Position numbers and translations under genes: made by a program
Notes under the pieces: model-generated
What the model was told of the DNA's origin: nothing
The model's input: only the letters and a program-made list of their open reading frames with translations
Databases searched by the model: none
Source of the DNA: CAWBQO01 sp963790965
GTDB lineage: Bacteria > Bacteroidota > Rhodothermia > Rhodothermales > DASSAV01
NCBI GenBank assembly: GCA_963790965.1
Contig: CAWBQO010000002.1
Coordinates: 1 to 64,000, forward strand
Reading direction: 5' to 3'
Length of the DNA stretch: 64,000 nucleotides
Part shown: one piece after another, positions 18,229 through 27,623 of the stretch
How positions within the stretch are numbered: position 1 is the first letter of the stretch
Layout: each line of letters begins with the position of its first letter

Positions 18229-19126
18229 AACCGCCGAGTCCGTGAGTACGGTAGCAAACTCGGTGACTTCGTTCGTGATCGTCTTTCCGGGATTAACGCA
18301 GACACTGTCGTTCCTGACGGAACGAAGTGTCATAGCCAGCAAGACCACTGCTCCTACCACGATATCAATATCACCCTCGGACAAACGACCAAGAGTGACG
18401 ACACAGAAACCACACTCTTAGACGTCAACGTCAACGAATCATGGGAGGAGACAGTGAAAACGCTTGAAGAGACTGAGGCAGTCACTGACGACGCAACGGT
18501 CGTCAGTGACGCCGAGGAGGCTCTCGTCGATGCGTTCGAGAGTGACGACCGATCTCACCAGCTCGACCTTGTTCACGTCGGCCGAACGCTTGGGTACAAG
18601 CTCTGGGAAGACGATACATTTCCGCTCAGGGAGCGGAAAGCGATCGTCTCTGGGGTCATGAGCGATCTGTTTCACCTGAAGAACTCGGTGGCGCTGCACG
18701 CACCGAAGAACGAGCGTTTGGCGATCCGCTCACGGATCGACCAAACGCTGGAGAACCTCCAGAAGGAAGCTTGGCGGTTAGAGCGTCAAAAGTCCCCGAA
18801 AGCTGCAGCGTATCTACGAGATTGGGCAAAAGCAACGGTGACGTTCGCGGAACTTACGCTTGAGCACCAGCAGGTCCCGTGGACGTCGAACGTGGTCGAA
18901 CGAGCCATGGGTGAAGTTTCAAAACGGTGTAAGAATCAGTGGATGCGGTGGTCAGAATCTGGGTTAGAGTCGCTTCTCTGGTTGAATCTCGTGAGATACG
19001 CCAATCCCGAGCAGTTCGCGGCGTTCGCCGACGAACTGCTCGAGCGCTCAGCCAAAACAGCCATCACAATGGAGGTGTCAGTTGAGGCTACCAGAGGCGA
19101 ACTCTAGACGACTTTGAGACGGGACC
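18229..19126 (+). pseudogene. 5'-truncated ISH6-type transposase with right terminal repeat
   Basis: From NRRVREYGSKLGDF onward the sequence matches ISH6 transposase residues from about 158 to the C-terminus: VPDGTKCHSQ, EAVTDDATVVSDAEEALVD, LDLVHVGRTLGYKLW and VPWTSNVVERAMGEVSKRCK, ending STRGxL-like at 19,105. It is clearly diverged from the copy at 22,268, so it belongs to another ISH6 subgroup. The right end resembles the ISH6 terminal repeat and closes at 19,126. The first third of the gene and the left end are missing. Confidence 0.8.
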
Positions 19127-19715
19127 AATTATTCTGAAGTTCTTGACGAAGTTCGTGCAGCTTTTCTGGGGCTTTCCTCGCTTTGTTAATTCGATCCAAA
19201 GACTGGATGACTGAATCAACTACGAGTCGATCTGTTGGATCATGAACTAAGGAATTTCGGGTTTTCCGAACGTCGTGGATCAGACCGTGAGTACCTGATT
19301 CAATCAGCCCCATGTCATAGGCGAGTTCGATTTTCTCGTTAAATGAATACTTTCCAATCCAGTCATCAGCTTGATCTCGACTCCGGTATGGTTCAGCAAT
19401 AATATTATCTCGTAGAATCACATGTAACTGCTCATCCATAATTCCAGAGCTGATTATAAACAAGGCAACCAGTTTCTGAGTGAGTGGGCGCGGTAGAATA
19501 TCAATCTCTGGTACTTCTTCACCTTCAATCTCAAACTCACTTTCTCTTTCTCGTCGTTCTTCTACTTGCTTTTGAACCTGGCTTATCCCTTCACGGATTT
19601 CTTGTGTAAGCTCTTTTAATTCACCACGATGCGAATGGTGAACTGTTTTCGAACCATGAGCACCCCGATATCTCAGTAGGACGTTTTCCCATAAATCATT
19701 CTCAAGAGATTCCAT
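19104..19715 (-). CDS. Helical protein with RxxxxH motif (HEPN/MltR-like?), 3' end altered by ISH6
   Basis: 203 residues, highly charged, with a predicted coiled coil at about 30-65 (ELTQEIREGISQVQKQVEER). The C-terminal half has the motif KTRNSLVHD, an R-x4-H arrangement seen in HEPN ribonucleases and in MltR-like proteins, after a helix with GIMDEQLHVILRDNI. Function is not established; a HEPN-type toxin or a regulatory helical bundle are both possible. The last residues (about SRLKVV and the stop) come from the ISH6 terminal repeat, so the natural C-terminus was probably replaced by insertion. The gene is AT-richer than the core genes. Confidence 0.55.
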   Translation of the reverse strand: MESLENDLWENVLLRYRGAHGSKTVHHSHRGELKELTQEIREGISQVQKQVEERRERESEFEIEGEEVPEIDILPRPLTQKLVALFIISSGIMDEQLHVILRDNIIAEPYRSRDQADDWIGKYSFNEKIELAYDMGLIESGTHGLIHDVRKTRNSLVHDPTDRLVVDSVIQSLDRINKARKAPEKLHELRQELQNNWSRLKVV

Positions 19716-20017
19716 ATTTGCTCTATTAGAGAGAAGTCAACTCACATTAACTTAACTAATAGAATATAATCGGATGTGACAATACACAATATACATCGTG
19801 ATGGTGTCAATAGAAAGGATACAGCCACGAAATAGTGATATAAAATTAATCCACCAATGAGGGGCTCTCAGGCATAGTGATTTGTCTGTACCTAGCGCGA
19901 GAGTACAATATGCGTAGCGATCACAAGAAGTCACCTTCTGCTGAGTTCTAAGCCGGCGATAGAACAACTACGCTCAGGGACATACATTATTGAGTTAAAT
20001 ATAATCATTGCTCCCAA
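19716..20017. other. AT-rich intergenic region
   Basis: About 300 bases between the RxxxxH-motif gene and the protease gene. No plausible gene. The AT-rich part near 19,740-19,770 probably includes the promoter of the minus-strand gene before it. Confidence 0.35.
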
Positions 20018-21190
20018 TCAGTATCCAGTATAAAATTGGATATTTGCTTGATTGGACATCTTATATGCCGGCCATCCTATCCCATAATTGTATAAATTGT
20101 TGTTACAAGCTGTGCCAATTTTGGAACCATTGGGAGTCTGAGTAGCTATGCTAACCATATAGCATTTAGGTGGGTCTCCGTTAGACACAAAGTGAAATAC
20201 TGGTGCTCCCGAATCACCATCTGCTTGATTATTAGTGACTTTTACGCCAGCACCATCCATACTAATACAATTTGATCCGTTACTAACATTACTATTCGTA
20301 CTCGCAACTCTGCCAGTTGTTTTCCCGGATGATATTCCAATTTTCGTTACTTGTTCATAGGAAGTAACCATCCGATTAATTTTATACTCAGTATAATGAC
20401 CACCAATTCCATATCGACTCCCGTCCGGGAATTGAATCCGTCCATTGTAGTTAATCCCATTTGAATTATTTTTGGCTACAATACACCAATCATGGACATT
20501 GTTCCATCGTGCTGGCTCACCATACTTCCGATTTGAATGGTCATTCATACTTTGATAAGCGGTATGTCCTCCTAATCCTTCACATGACCCATTACCACCA
20601 CCATTGAAAAATACATGAGCGCAATTTAACATATAGAAGTTCCCATTTCGCTTTACCCGACAACTAGTAGTCGAGTGATATATTTTTCCACCTCCGGCAT
20701 GTGAATTGGCGATTCCACCAGACATACTACTATAGGTCCCTCGATTCGCACACGTTGAACGGGTTTCTTCTGCTTCAATTATCCTAATTGGTACTCCGTT
20801 CGAACTTGAGGGGTGACGATCCGCTGCTGCTGATTGGTTGTGCGCACCAATACGGATCTCGAACCCTCTAACATCATCTTCAATATAATCAGATGATGCC
20901 CCGATCTCAACATGAGATATGTTCTCATCAACTGCTGTCTTTTTCTGTAGATGATGAGTGACTTCTTTAGCAGTATTATACATATTGTACCACTTCTTCG
21001 ATACTTTTTCTGTTTCTATAACTTCTGTCCCTCTCTTTGCAGTGGGAATCTTAACATAATTTCCACTTCCGGTTGCAGAGGCGACCGTCACGTTCAGACC
21101 TCCTATACTTGTGATCCCGGAACCTGCTCCAACTGCTTTTAGAAAACTTCGTTTGCTAATTTTCCTATGATTATTCTGGTCGTCAACCAT
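20018..21190 (-). CDS. Secreted trypsin-like (chymotrypsin-fold) serine protease
   Basis: 390 residues. The N-terminus KISKRSFLKAVGAGSG looks like a Tat signal with KR in place of the twin arginine, so export is likely but not certain. A propeptide-like segment (about 40-140) precedes the catalytic domain, whose triad is His192 in NCAHVF, Asp234 in HDWCIV and Ser327 in GDSGAPVF. Eight or so cysteines in the mature part (for example 147, 177, 190, 203, 236) suggest disulfides. It is rich in Asn, Ser and Gly, not acidic, and about 40 percent GC, unlike typical haloarchaeal secreted subtilisins, which suggests transfer. It is divergent from the lipoprotein gene at 21,449. Confidence 0.8.
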   Translation of the reverse strand: MVDDQNNHRKISKRSFLKAVGAGSGITSIGGLNVTVASATGSGNYVKIPTAKRGTEVIETEKVSKKWYNMYNTAKEVTHHLQKKTAVDENISHVEIGASSDYIEDDVRGFEIRIGAHNQSAAADRHPSSSNGVPIRIIEAEETRSTCANRGTYSSMSGGIANSHAGGGKIYHSTTSCRVKRNGNFYMLNCAHVFFNGGGNGSCEGLGGHTAYQSMNDHSNRKYGEPARWNNVHDWCIVAKNNSNGINYNGRIQFPDGSRYGIGGHYTEYKINRMVTSYEQVTKIGISSGKTTGRVASTNSNVSNGSNCISMDGAGVKVTNNQADGDSGAPVFHFVSNGDPPKCYMVSIATQTPNGSKIGTACNNNLYNYGIGWPAYKMSNQANIQFYTGY

Positions 21191-21448
21191 ATCTATTCAT
21201 ACAGTCAACAGTTATATAATATTATTTAATTGAATAATATATTCTGCTAACAGGAATTGCAGCCTTATATAATAATATGCCAATTCAGTACCAATATATG
21301 TGGCAGGTGGCCTATACCATGCGCTTAATTCATAACAATAAAACTGTAAATTCCCACCAATAATATCATTTTGGTTGTGAATTTAAAAGGGTCAAACACG
21401 CATTTGTGTTACCACAATTCATATGCTCTATGTATCCCTATTATATCC

Positions 21449-22087
21449 ATGAAACGACGTACTGCATTGAAATTACTAAGCGTATCATCAGTGGGACTAG
21501 CTGGGTGTATTGCAAATGGAGCAGTGAACAGCGACTCGAATGACTCTCAATCAAACACTCAGAGTCCGCCTACTAAAGAGACAAACACTACAATAGAAAA
21601 AAGTGATGCAACTATGGATATCTCCAAATCAATTGAGATTGTAAACACCAATTCAGCACCATCTTCGTTCGGCATTTCATTCACTATTAAACCAGTTATT
21701 GAGACGATTACTCCAAAACATACCCCACAAGTGGAAGTCACTATGGAAAACGAGACTAATCATAAATTAAAATTGAATAGTGGTTCTCTCACACAAACTA
21801 GTACAAATAGTAACGGAGCAGGCCTTCTTATTGTCGAGGGTGATACTATTCAAGCACCTGATTGTAGCCATTATGAGGCATCAATTTCACCCGATTCAGT
21901 TACACAAACGTTTAGCAGTAATGAAAAAAGTTCAACGATCTATACGTTAAAAAACGACCCTAGTTCAAATGGCTGTTTTGAAACAGGAACTTACCGATTC
22001 TCGAATACGTACACAAAGAGCGGAAGCGGAAATCGTCGCGCCTTTAAGTGGTATTTTTCGATCAAAGTCAAAAAAACTCATCAGTGA
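21449..22087 (+). CDS. Tat-type lipoprotein of unknown function
   Basis: 212 residues from the ATG of MKRRTALKLLSVSSVGLAGC. The twin-arginine KRRTALK, hydrophobic stretch and lipobox LAGC define a Tat lipoprotein anchored at Cys20. A Ser/Thr/Asn-rich linker (about 25-60) leads to a beta-rich domain with two cysteines and a C-terminal pattern (CFETGTYRFSNTY) resembling immunoglobulin-like secreted domains. The upstream frame back to 21,371 lacks a signal, so ATG 21,449 is preferred. Low GC like the adjacent divergent protease, so the two probably arrived together. Confidence 0.7.
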   Translation: MKRRTALKLLSVSSVGLAGCIANGAVNSDSNDSQSNTQSPPTKETNTTIEKSDATMDISKSIEIVNTNSAPSSFGISFTIKPVIETITPKHTPQVEVTMENETNHKLKLNSGSLTQTSTNSNGAGLLIVEGDTIQAPDCSHYEASISPDSVTQTFSSNEKSSTIYTLKNDPSSNGCFETGTYRFSNTYTKSGSGNRRAFKWYFSIKVKKTHQ

Positions 22088-22178
22088 TGTTGTGTCAGTC
22101 AAATAGACAATCTCAAAGGCACTGTCTATTGGTGCTTCAATCATCAACTGAGACGGGATAGAGCCTACGCAATTTAAC

Positions 22179-23624
22179 GGTCGTGTCTCAAAGTCGTCTA
22201 GAGTTTAGTAGCAACTGACTCCCGTAAGGACGGGGTCACCTCTGGTGTCCAACCCACGAGGTACCCCATGCACGCCACAATCGACGTGCGGTTCACGATT
22301 AGCATCGACGACCACAAAACGATACCGCTCGCCACCCTCGCTGAGTTCCTTACCGACCAGAACGTTGAATCCGTTCTTCTTGAAGAACTCGTCGAGAGCC
22401 TCGACGCGAGTCGCGTCGAGGCGCTCTGTGGCCAGAAACACGCCCACGGCAACGGGAATCAACGCTTCCAACGCGCCGGCACCGATACCCGCACAGCCGT
22501 CACAACCGCCGGTGAACACGAATTCACCCTTCACTACGTCGAAGATACCGCCGCAGACCACGATGAATCCAGCTATTTCCGGCCCGTCGAAGACGTTCTC
22601 GGCTTCGACGGGCAAAACCGCTATCAACAGGATATTGCCGCCAAGAGCGTCGATCTCGCTACTTCGCTCAGCTACCGTGACGCTGCCGATCACGGCGACG
22701 GCATCGGGCCGATGCCGTCGCCGACCACCATCAACCGCCGCGCCAGAGAATACGGCAGCAAGCTCAAGCAGTTCCTTCCGGAGTGTGTCGCTGGCACAGA
22801 CACTGACGCCGTCATTGCTGACGTCACGAAGTGTCACAGCCAAGACGACGACCGCTCGTACCACTCCGCCCAAGCCACACTCGGCGAAGACACCGCCGAA
22901 GAATCTCGCTCTCTGCTGGATCTGTCGGTTAACACTGACTGGGACGAGACAGCTGCCGATCTCGATGACATCAATGCAGTCACTGACGACGCCACGGTCG
23001 TCAGTGACGCTGATGAGGGCATCGTTACGGCGTTTACCGACGAAACTCGTGATCACCAACTCGATCTCGTCCACGTCGGTCGGACGCTAGATTACAACCT
23101 CTGGGATGATGGCGTGTTCTCCTTGGACCGCCGCAACAAGATCGTCTCTGAGGTGATCGACGAGGTATTTCATCTGAAGAACTCGGTCACCAAGCACCGT
23201 CCAGAAGAAGAGTTCGCGGCGATCCACGAGCGGATCGCGCGAACGACCGAGCGTATCGAGAAGACAGCGTGGCAACTGGAGCAGTTCGGGTCAGAGAAGG
23301 CTGCAGGGTACCTTCGGCGGTGGTTGCCGTCAATTGTGACGTTCGCCGAGCATGCCGTCAAGGGGTTCGAGGTGCCGTGGACCTCGAACCCCGTTGAACG
23401 GCTGATGGGCGAGGTCAGCAAGCGATGCAAGAATCAGTGGATGCGCTGGACAGCGGATGGATTAAAGGCGTTGCTCCAGCTTCGGCTGGTGAAGTACGCT
23501 GATCCAGCGTACTACCAGTTGTTCTTCGACGGCCTTCTCCAGCGATCGACCAAAACAGCAATGAGCTGTGACCTCTCAATTGAGAGTACCAGAGGCAAAC
23601 TCTAGACCGCTTTGCAACACGACC
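22179..23624 (+). mobile_element. Intact ISH6 insertion sequence
   Basis: Terminal repeats GGTCGTGTCTCAAAGTCGTC (22,179) and, read inward from the right, GGTCGTGTTGCAAAGCGGTC (23,624) enclose one full transposase gene. Total length is about 1,446 bases. The flanking eight bases differ (AATTTAAC and AAAAAATC), so no target duplication is visible; the flanks may have been rearranged. Confidence 0.88.
22268..23605 (+). CDS. ISH6 family transposase
   Basis: 445 residues, intact, starting at ATG 22,268 (MHATIDVRFTISIDDHKTI). Recognisable blocks are EALCGQKHAHGNGNQRFQRA, SYFRPVEDVLGFDGQNRYQQ, the aspartate-containing VIADVTKCHSQ and VTDDATVVSDADEG, and the C-terminal VPWTSNPVERLMGEVSKRCK with the probable catalytic glutamate. 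The rest of the family carries the same blocks. Two decayed relatives lie at 7740-10,871 and 18,229-19,126. Confidence 0.92.
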   Translation: MHATIDVRFTISIDDHKTIPLATLAEFLTDQNVESVLLEELVESLDASRVEALCGQKHAHGNGNQRFQRAGTDTRTAVTTAGEHEFTLHYVEDTAADHDESSYFRPVEDVLGFDGQNRYQQDIAAKSVDLATSLSYRDAADHGDGIGPMPSPTTINRRAREYGSKLKQFLPECVAGTDTDAVIADVTKCHSQDDDRSYHSAQATLGEDTAEESRSLLDLSVNTDWDETAADLDDINAVTDDATVVSDADEGIVTAFTDETRDHQLDLVHVGRTLDYNLWDDGVFSLDRRNKIVSEVIDEVFHLKNSVTKHRPEEEFAAIHERIARTTERIEKTAWQLEQFGSEKAAGYLRRWLPSIVTFAEHAVKGFEVPWTSNPVERLMGEVSKRCKNQWMRWTADGLKALLQLRLVKYADPAYYQLFFDGLLQRSTKTAMSCDLSIESTRGKL

Positions 23625-24131
23625 AAAAAATCATCGATACGATTGGTACTGCGACAGGAAAGGGCGATTGAGAGGTAATCTGAAGCAGTACCCAATCACG
23701 GATACGTTCGATATCACACATTACAGGCTCTCTAAACCCGTTATAGTCTCAGCTTCCGACGATGCGCAGAAGTTGAGACCGATCTTCTCAATGCATGCGT
23801 TCGGTTCAGCCTCCATGACGTGTTAGCACTGCACAGCAGCTACACAGTTGGCGAACCACTCTGGAACGACATCACTCGGATTCAGTTCAGATAGGGCCGT
23901 CACCTCAGCCGGCGCGTTCGTTGAGCGGACTGCTGGGAGAACAGGTGACTCCCCCACCCCACGTCACCCCGGGAAGCGGGCACGGCTACGGCGCGCCCGA
24001 CGAACGCAGAGTGAGATTGCGCTCTATAACCGCACAACCAATCAGCCCCTGATTTACTTCTCATCACGTCATTCACTCCCATTGCCGGGAGACAGGCATA
24101 ACCGCCTAGCCCTCCTCTACTAGAGTTACTC
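23625..24131. other. Intergenic region with a possible insertion-sequence scar
   Basis: About 500 bases. Positions about 23,655-23,760 share roughly 65 percent identity with 35,830-35,930, downstream of the IS4-type transposase; CACACATTACAG and CTAAACCC are the best-kept blocks. It is probably the right end of a lost related element. No gene is evident. Confidence 0.45.
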
Positions 24132-25340
24132 ATGGATATCTCCGAGATCCTCTTCACGAAGTTCACCGAGTTCGATATTGGGACGCCGCTCTCGAAGGTC
24201 GCCGGCGCATTCGAGAATCAAGAACTCAATGCCGTCGTGGTGACTGACGGTGACGAGTATCGTGGTGTCGTCAGCCGCCGACAGTTGGCTTCCTCGTCCA
24301 ATCAACCCTCTGCAAAGGTCGGCTCACAAGCCCAGCACGTCCCGACCGTCGACCGCACAGAGGACGTTCGGGAGGTTGCGCGGCTCATGATTGGTAGCGA
24401 CGCCAAAACGCTTCCCGTGCTGGATAACGACCGTCTCGTCGGTGTGGTGACCGCAGATGCTGTCCTTGAGGCTGTCCGCCCCTTCCTCAACGCGGTGACT
24501 GTCAAGGACGCGTATTCATCGAAGTTAGTCAGTGCGACCCCCAAGACGACAATCGGAAAAGCCCTCCACATGCTTCGGGAATCCGGTATCGCCCACCTCC
24601 CTGTTATCGACGGAGACGACCTCGCGGGGATCGTAAGCCTGTACGACGTTATCGAGTTTACGACGCGAGGCGGTAGTAAGAGCCAGGGTGGATCGTCGGG
24701 GAGTTTCGGTGGCCGCGGACGCTCTAAGAGGAGTCACGGTGGATTCGGTGCCCGTGAGGGCGACTCCGACCGGATGCTCGATCTGCCGGTCCGGAACCTG
24801 ATGTCTGATGCAGTTGTGACGGTCCGGCGAAGCGCCCCGCTCGACGAGGTCGTCGAAACGATGTTCGAACGTGAGATCTCCTCGCTTGTCGTCACAGCCG
24901 ACCAAACAGGCGACCCAGTCGGTATCATCACAAAGACGGACGTCATTGAGGCGCTTACCTGGGAACGCGACGACCGGAACGCCGTGCAAGTGTTCGGACT
25001 CGACTTGCTAGAGGGAATGGACTACGACGACGTCTCCGCGTTGATCGAGAGTGTAACCTCGAAGTACGGCGAGATGAGCGTCATCCAGGCCAGTATCGAA
25101 CTGCAGGAGCATAAGGAACAGAGCCGGGGCGTACCATTAGTGCTGGCACGGATTCGGCTGGTCACCGACCGTGGCTACTTCACGGCCGATGGCGAAGGCT
25201 ACGGTGCCTCCCATGCCCTCCGACTCGCCGCGAACGCGATCGAACGCCAACTCCTCAAGGGGAAGACGTACGGCCAATCGAAGAAGCAATCCGACCCCGA
25301 GGCTCAAGAGCACCTCTACGGGTGGTGGCTCGGCGGGTAA
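24132..25340 (+). CDS. Four-CBS protein with HPF-like C-terminal domain
   Basis: 402 residues. CBS motifs lie at about 10-55, 68-118, 125-178 and 222-278 (for example VSATPKTTIGKALHMLRESG; LMSDAVVTVRRSAPLDEVVE). A Gly/Ser/Arg-rich linker at about 183-210 separates the third and fourth. The last 110 residues, with LARIRLVTDRGYFTADGEGY and ALRLAANAIERQLLKGK, look like a ribosome hibernation factor (HPF/RaiA) fold. CBS pairs bind adenine nucleotides, so the protein could link energy state to ribosome storage; ribosome-dimerising CBS proteins have been described in archaea, as I recall. No operon partner is visible. Confidence 0.75.
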   Translation: MDISEILFTKFTEFDIGTPLSKVAGAFENQELNAVVVTDGDEYRGVVSRRQLASSSNQPSAKVGSQAQHVPTVDRTEDVREVARLMIGSDAKTLPVLDNDRLVGVVTADAVLEAVRPFLNAVTVKDAYSSKLVSATPKTTIGKALHMLRESGIAHLPVIDGDDLAGIVSLYDVIEFTTRGGSKSQGGSSGSFGGRGRSKRSHGGFGAREGDSDRMLDLPVRNLMSDAVVTVRRSAPLDEVVETMFEREISSLVVTADQTGDPVGIITKTDVIEALTWERDDRNAVQVFGLDLLEGMDYDDVSALIESVTSKYGEMSVIQASIELQEHKEQSRGVPLVLARIRLVTDRGYFTADGEGYGASHALRLAANAIERQLLKGKTYGQSKKQSDPEAQEHLYGWWLGG

Positions 25341-25448
25341 CGGACTCTATTCTCCCACAGAGAAAGGTGGAAGGAGTCGATCGAAAGACGACCAGTGTGC
25401 GTCGATTGGTAGGTAGTCTGTGAGAGACTGATTGCACCAATGGCGGAT

Positions 25449-26057
25449 CTAGTGATACTGTTGTTCGACCTCGAGCGCCTCGCGGACGGCGTCGTCGAAA
25501 TGTGTCCGTAGTTCGTCGCTGAACGCCTGGACGTGTGAATCCTGCTGTACAACTTCTAGCGAACCCCAGTCACCGGCATCGGTTGCCGCATACAATTGTG
25601 TGAACTTCTCCCCATTGTTGCCGTACGCAATGACAACGACAGACGGCTTCACCTCTTCAGCACCTTTGGGGGAGTGCCTCCCGCCCCACTCATCGATTTC
25701 GGTGACACTCACCCGATCGAACGTCGCAAGTTCTGCGCTGAATTCACCGGCCCCAAAGCGCTGAATCAGCTGTTCGCGAGCCCATTTCCGTGTCTCGTTA
25801 GTTTCGGTATCCCTCCCTATTACGGTCTCTTCGGTGATCAATTCGATGACCCAGTGTGTGAGTAGCGGCCCGGTCATCTCAGCAGTTGACTGAGTACCGA
25901 CGTCGCCTTCTTGGATACGATCGCCGTCCTGAACGCGGATATACCGTGGATTCGACGCGGGGAGATCGATGAAAATTTCTCCCGGATCTACGTTGACCAG
26001 TGCTTCGACGCCGTCGATCGTTCGTGTTTCTATTGTTTTCTTTGTATGTTCATTCAT
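25449..26057 (-). CDS. Unrecognised acidic haloarchaeal protein
   Basis: 202 residues from the ATG of MNEHTKKTIETRTIDG. Soluble, acidic, beta-rich at the start (VEALVNVDPGEIFIDLPASN, YIRVQDGDRIQEGDVG) and helical at the end (FSDELRTHFDDAVREALEVE). No family is recognised. Its start overlaps the stop of a small upstream frame as ATGA, an arrangement typical of translational coupling. Confidence 0.55.
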   Translation of the reverse strand: MNEHTKKTIETRTIDGVEALVNVDPGEIFIDLPASNPRYIRVQDGDRIQEGDVGTQSTAEMTGPLLTHWVIELITEETVIGRDTETNETRKWAREQLIQRFGAGEFSAELATFDRVSVTEIDEWGGRHSPKGAEEVKPSVVVIAYGNNGEKFTQLYAATDAGDWGSLEVVQQDSHVQAFSDELRTHFDDAVREALEVEQQYH

Positions 26058-26287
26058 AATTGGTGGCTCTGGCGTACCGGACACAGCGAGCAGAAGGTGG
26101 GTCGACCTGACGTCCGTTCAATCGGGTGATCCACATCCATCTGGCAGACACAGACTGCGTCGACGAACGCCGTCACCGATTCGGCAAGAGAGTTACTGTT
26201 TGATATACGCCGGCAAGATGGTTTACCCTGTCGTCCGTTCTCACAGTACGGACACAATGTCCGCACTCCTGAACAGATATTCGTCAA
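26054..26287 (-). CDS. Possible small Cys-rich (zinc-finger/HNH-like) protein
   Basis: 77 residues with LCPYCENG, VCVCQMDVDHPIER and FCSLCPVR, that is, three C-x(1-2)-C groups and a DVDHP segment reminiscent of HNH or treble-clef folds. Its TGA overlaps the ATG of the next gene by ATGA, which supports real translation. Against it: short length, modest haloarchaeal codon character, and no clear full HNH motif. It could be a remnant. Confidence 0.35.
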   Translation of the reverse strand: MTNICSGVRTLCPYCENGRQGKPSCRRISNSNSLAESVTAFVDAVCVCQMDVDHPIERTSGRPTFCSLCPVRQSHQL

Positions 26288-26729
26288 AATACGCTCATAC
26301 CTCGAATCGCAGCCAGTAACTCGGTGCTGCCGAGGAAGCGATATCGAGTCCTATTCGAGGAGTTCAACAACGCTGATCAACCGTGCTTCCGTGAACAAAC
26401 GACCAATCAGGAGGTGGAAACTAATAGCGGGGCCACCGTTCCCAACAGACAATGCGGTCACACCATCATGGAACGAAGTCATTCATCGATTTCATGAGCA
26501 CATACATATAGGACCATCCCAAACGCTGTCCAAGGTGAGGGGAACGAAGCTCGTACCCAGTCGGAATGGCAGATCGAAAAGCGCGATGAGGACGGTCTCA
26601 ACTTCATACGCGCCTGTCCGGAGTGATGGGCCGAGGAAGACGTATTTTTAAATCACACACCGGAACACGAGCGACCCAGACGGTAGTTGTACACCGAGAG
26701 CGGTCTGGCAGAAGAGGCGAGACGAATCG
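26288..26729. other. Intergenic region without a supported gene
   Basis: About 440 bases between two minus-strand genes. The plus-strand frame at 26,391-26,651 has basic, non-haloarchaeal composition and is probably not translated. Promoter elements for the Cys-rich frame would be expected just above 26,287. Confidence 0.3.
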
Positions 26730-27158
26730 TCAGCTCTGTGTTTGACGGATGAACTCGTCGAGTGCTTCTTCGATGAGCGTCGCAACCCGTTCACTATATT
26801 GCCAGAGTGCTGCGTTGAGTCGCTCTTCGGTCTCGTCTTCCAGTTCGTCTGGCCCACGAAGAACGGAGTCTTTGGTTATCTGGGGGTGGTACACACAGAC
26901 CACGCCGAGTGAGATATCCGAACTCGAGGTTCCTGCCGTGTGGATTCCATACTGATCGGTTCCCCAGACACCATCGCCGCCCTCTCGCTCCAGTTCGGAG
27001 TCGAGCGCATCGAGCAGTTGTATCTCTTTAGGGGAGAGGATGGGATCGCCACCTTCGAACAGTTCAGTGTACGCCTCCATCCGGGCACTTTTCGTCCACT
27101 GGTCCAATTGGGAACGCGCTCGTAGTACGAGTTGTCGTTCGTCTGGGAATTCAGCCAT
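26730..27158 (-). CDS. Small conserved haloarchaeal protein, function unknown
   Basis: 142 residues, acidic and mostly helical. FPDERQLVLRARSQLDQWTK at the start and EERLNAALWQYSERVATLIE at the end are helices; the middle has GGDGVWGTDQYGI and VVCVYHPQITKDSVLRGPDE. I believe this pattern occurs widely in haloarchaea as a DUF (possibly DUF7539, from memory). Start ATG 27,158. No operon partner is evident. Confidence 0.6.
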   Translation of the reverse strand: MAEFPDERQLVLRARSQLDQWTKSARMEAYTELFEGGDPILSPKEIQLLDALDSELEREGGDGVWGTDQYGIHTAGTSSSDISLGVVCVYHPQITKDSVLRGPDELEDETEERLNAALWQYSERVATLIEEALDEFIRQTQS

Positions 27159-27342
27159 GGTCCTAGAAGGGGTGCAAGGCGAATGAACGTTTGTACAACG
27201 TCCTCGGATGGTGGGTGTGTCAGTGGCGGCGGTGTACCCAACACCGGGTACGACGAGAATGACCGTGAAGAACTTGGGGGGGACGCTGGCTGAGTTACGA
27301 CTGAAATTGTATGGCTCTCTCGGTGACGGGTGTTCTGCGAGC

Positions 27343-27582
27343 TCAGTTCTCGAATTCGTCGTCGTATTGTTCGTAGGTAATCGTCAGCTTGCCTGCTGTT
27401 GGACGTTTCGCTGCATCTCGAAGCGTTTTGAACGATTCAAGGAGTTCGCTTGTGTTGACTGAGTCCTCTAAGACACTCGATGACTCTTCCCGAATCGTAT
27501 CGTATACTCGCTCCAGAATGCGCCGAGCGGCGTACGAATCGGTTTTTGAGTCAATCTCGAATGAAGCCACGTATCGCGACAT
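27343..27582 (-). CDS. Small haloarchaeal protein, function unknown
   Basis: 79 residues, acidic. MSRYVASFEIDSKTDSYAAR suggests a beta-strand then helix, and TAGKLTITYEQYDDEFEN a C-terminal strand. Composition and codon use fit the host. It lies 41 bases downstream of pyrH on the same strand and may share its transcript. Confidence 0.55.
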   Translation of the reverse strand: MSRYVASFEIDSKTDSYAARRILERVYDTIREESSSVLEDSVNTSELLESFKTLRDAAKRPTAGKLTITYEQYDDEFEN

Positions 27583-27623
27583 ACTCAGATGTCGTTCTCC
27601 ACCAGGTTAACAGCCGTCATGTT

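Noticed and set aside
22205..23074. 289-residue frame opposite the ISH6 transposase
   Set aside because: Antisense of an intact transposase; not conserved in the other ISH6 copies.
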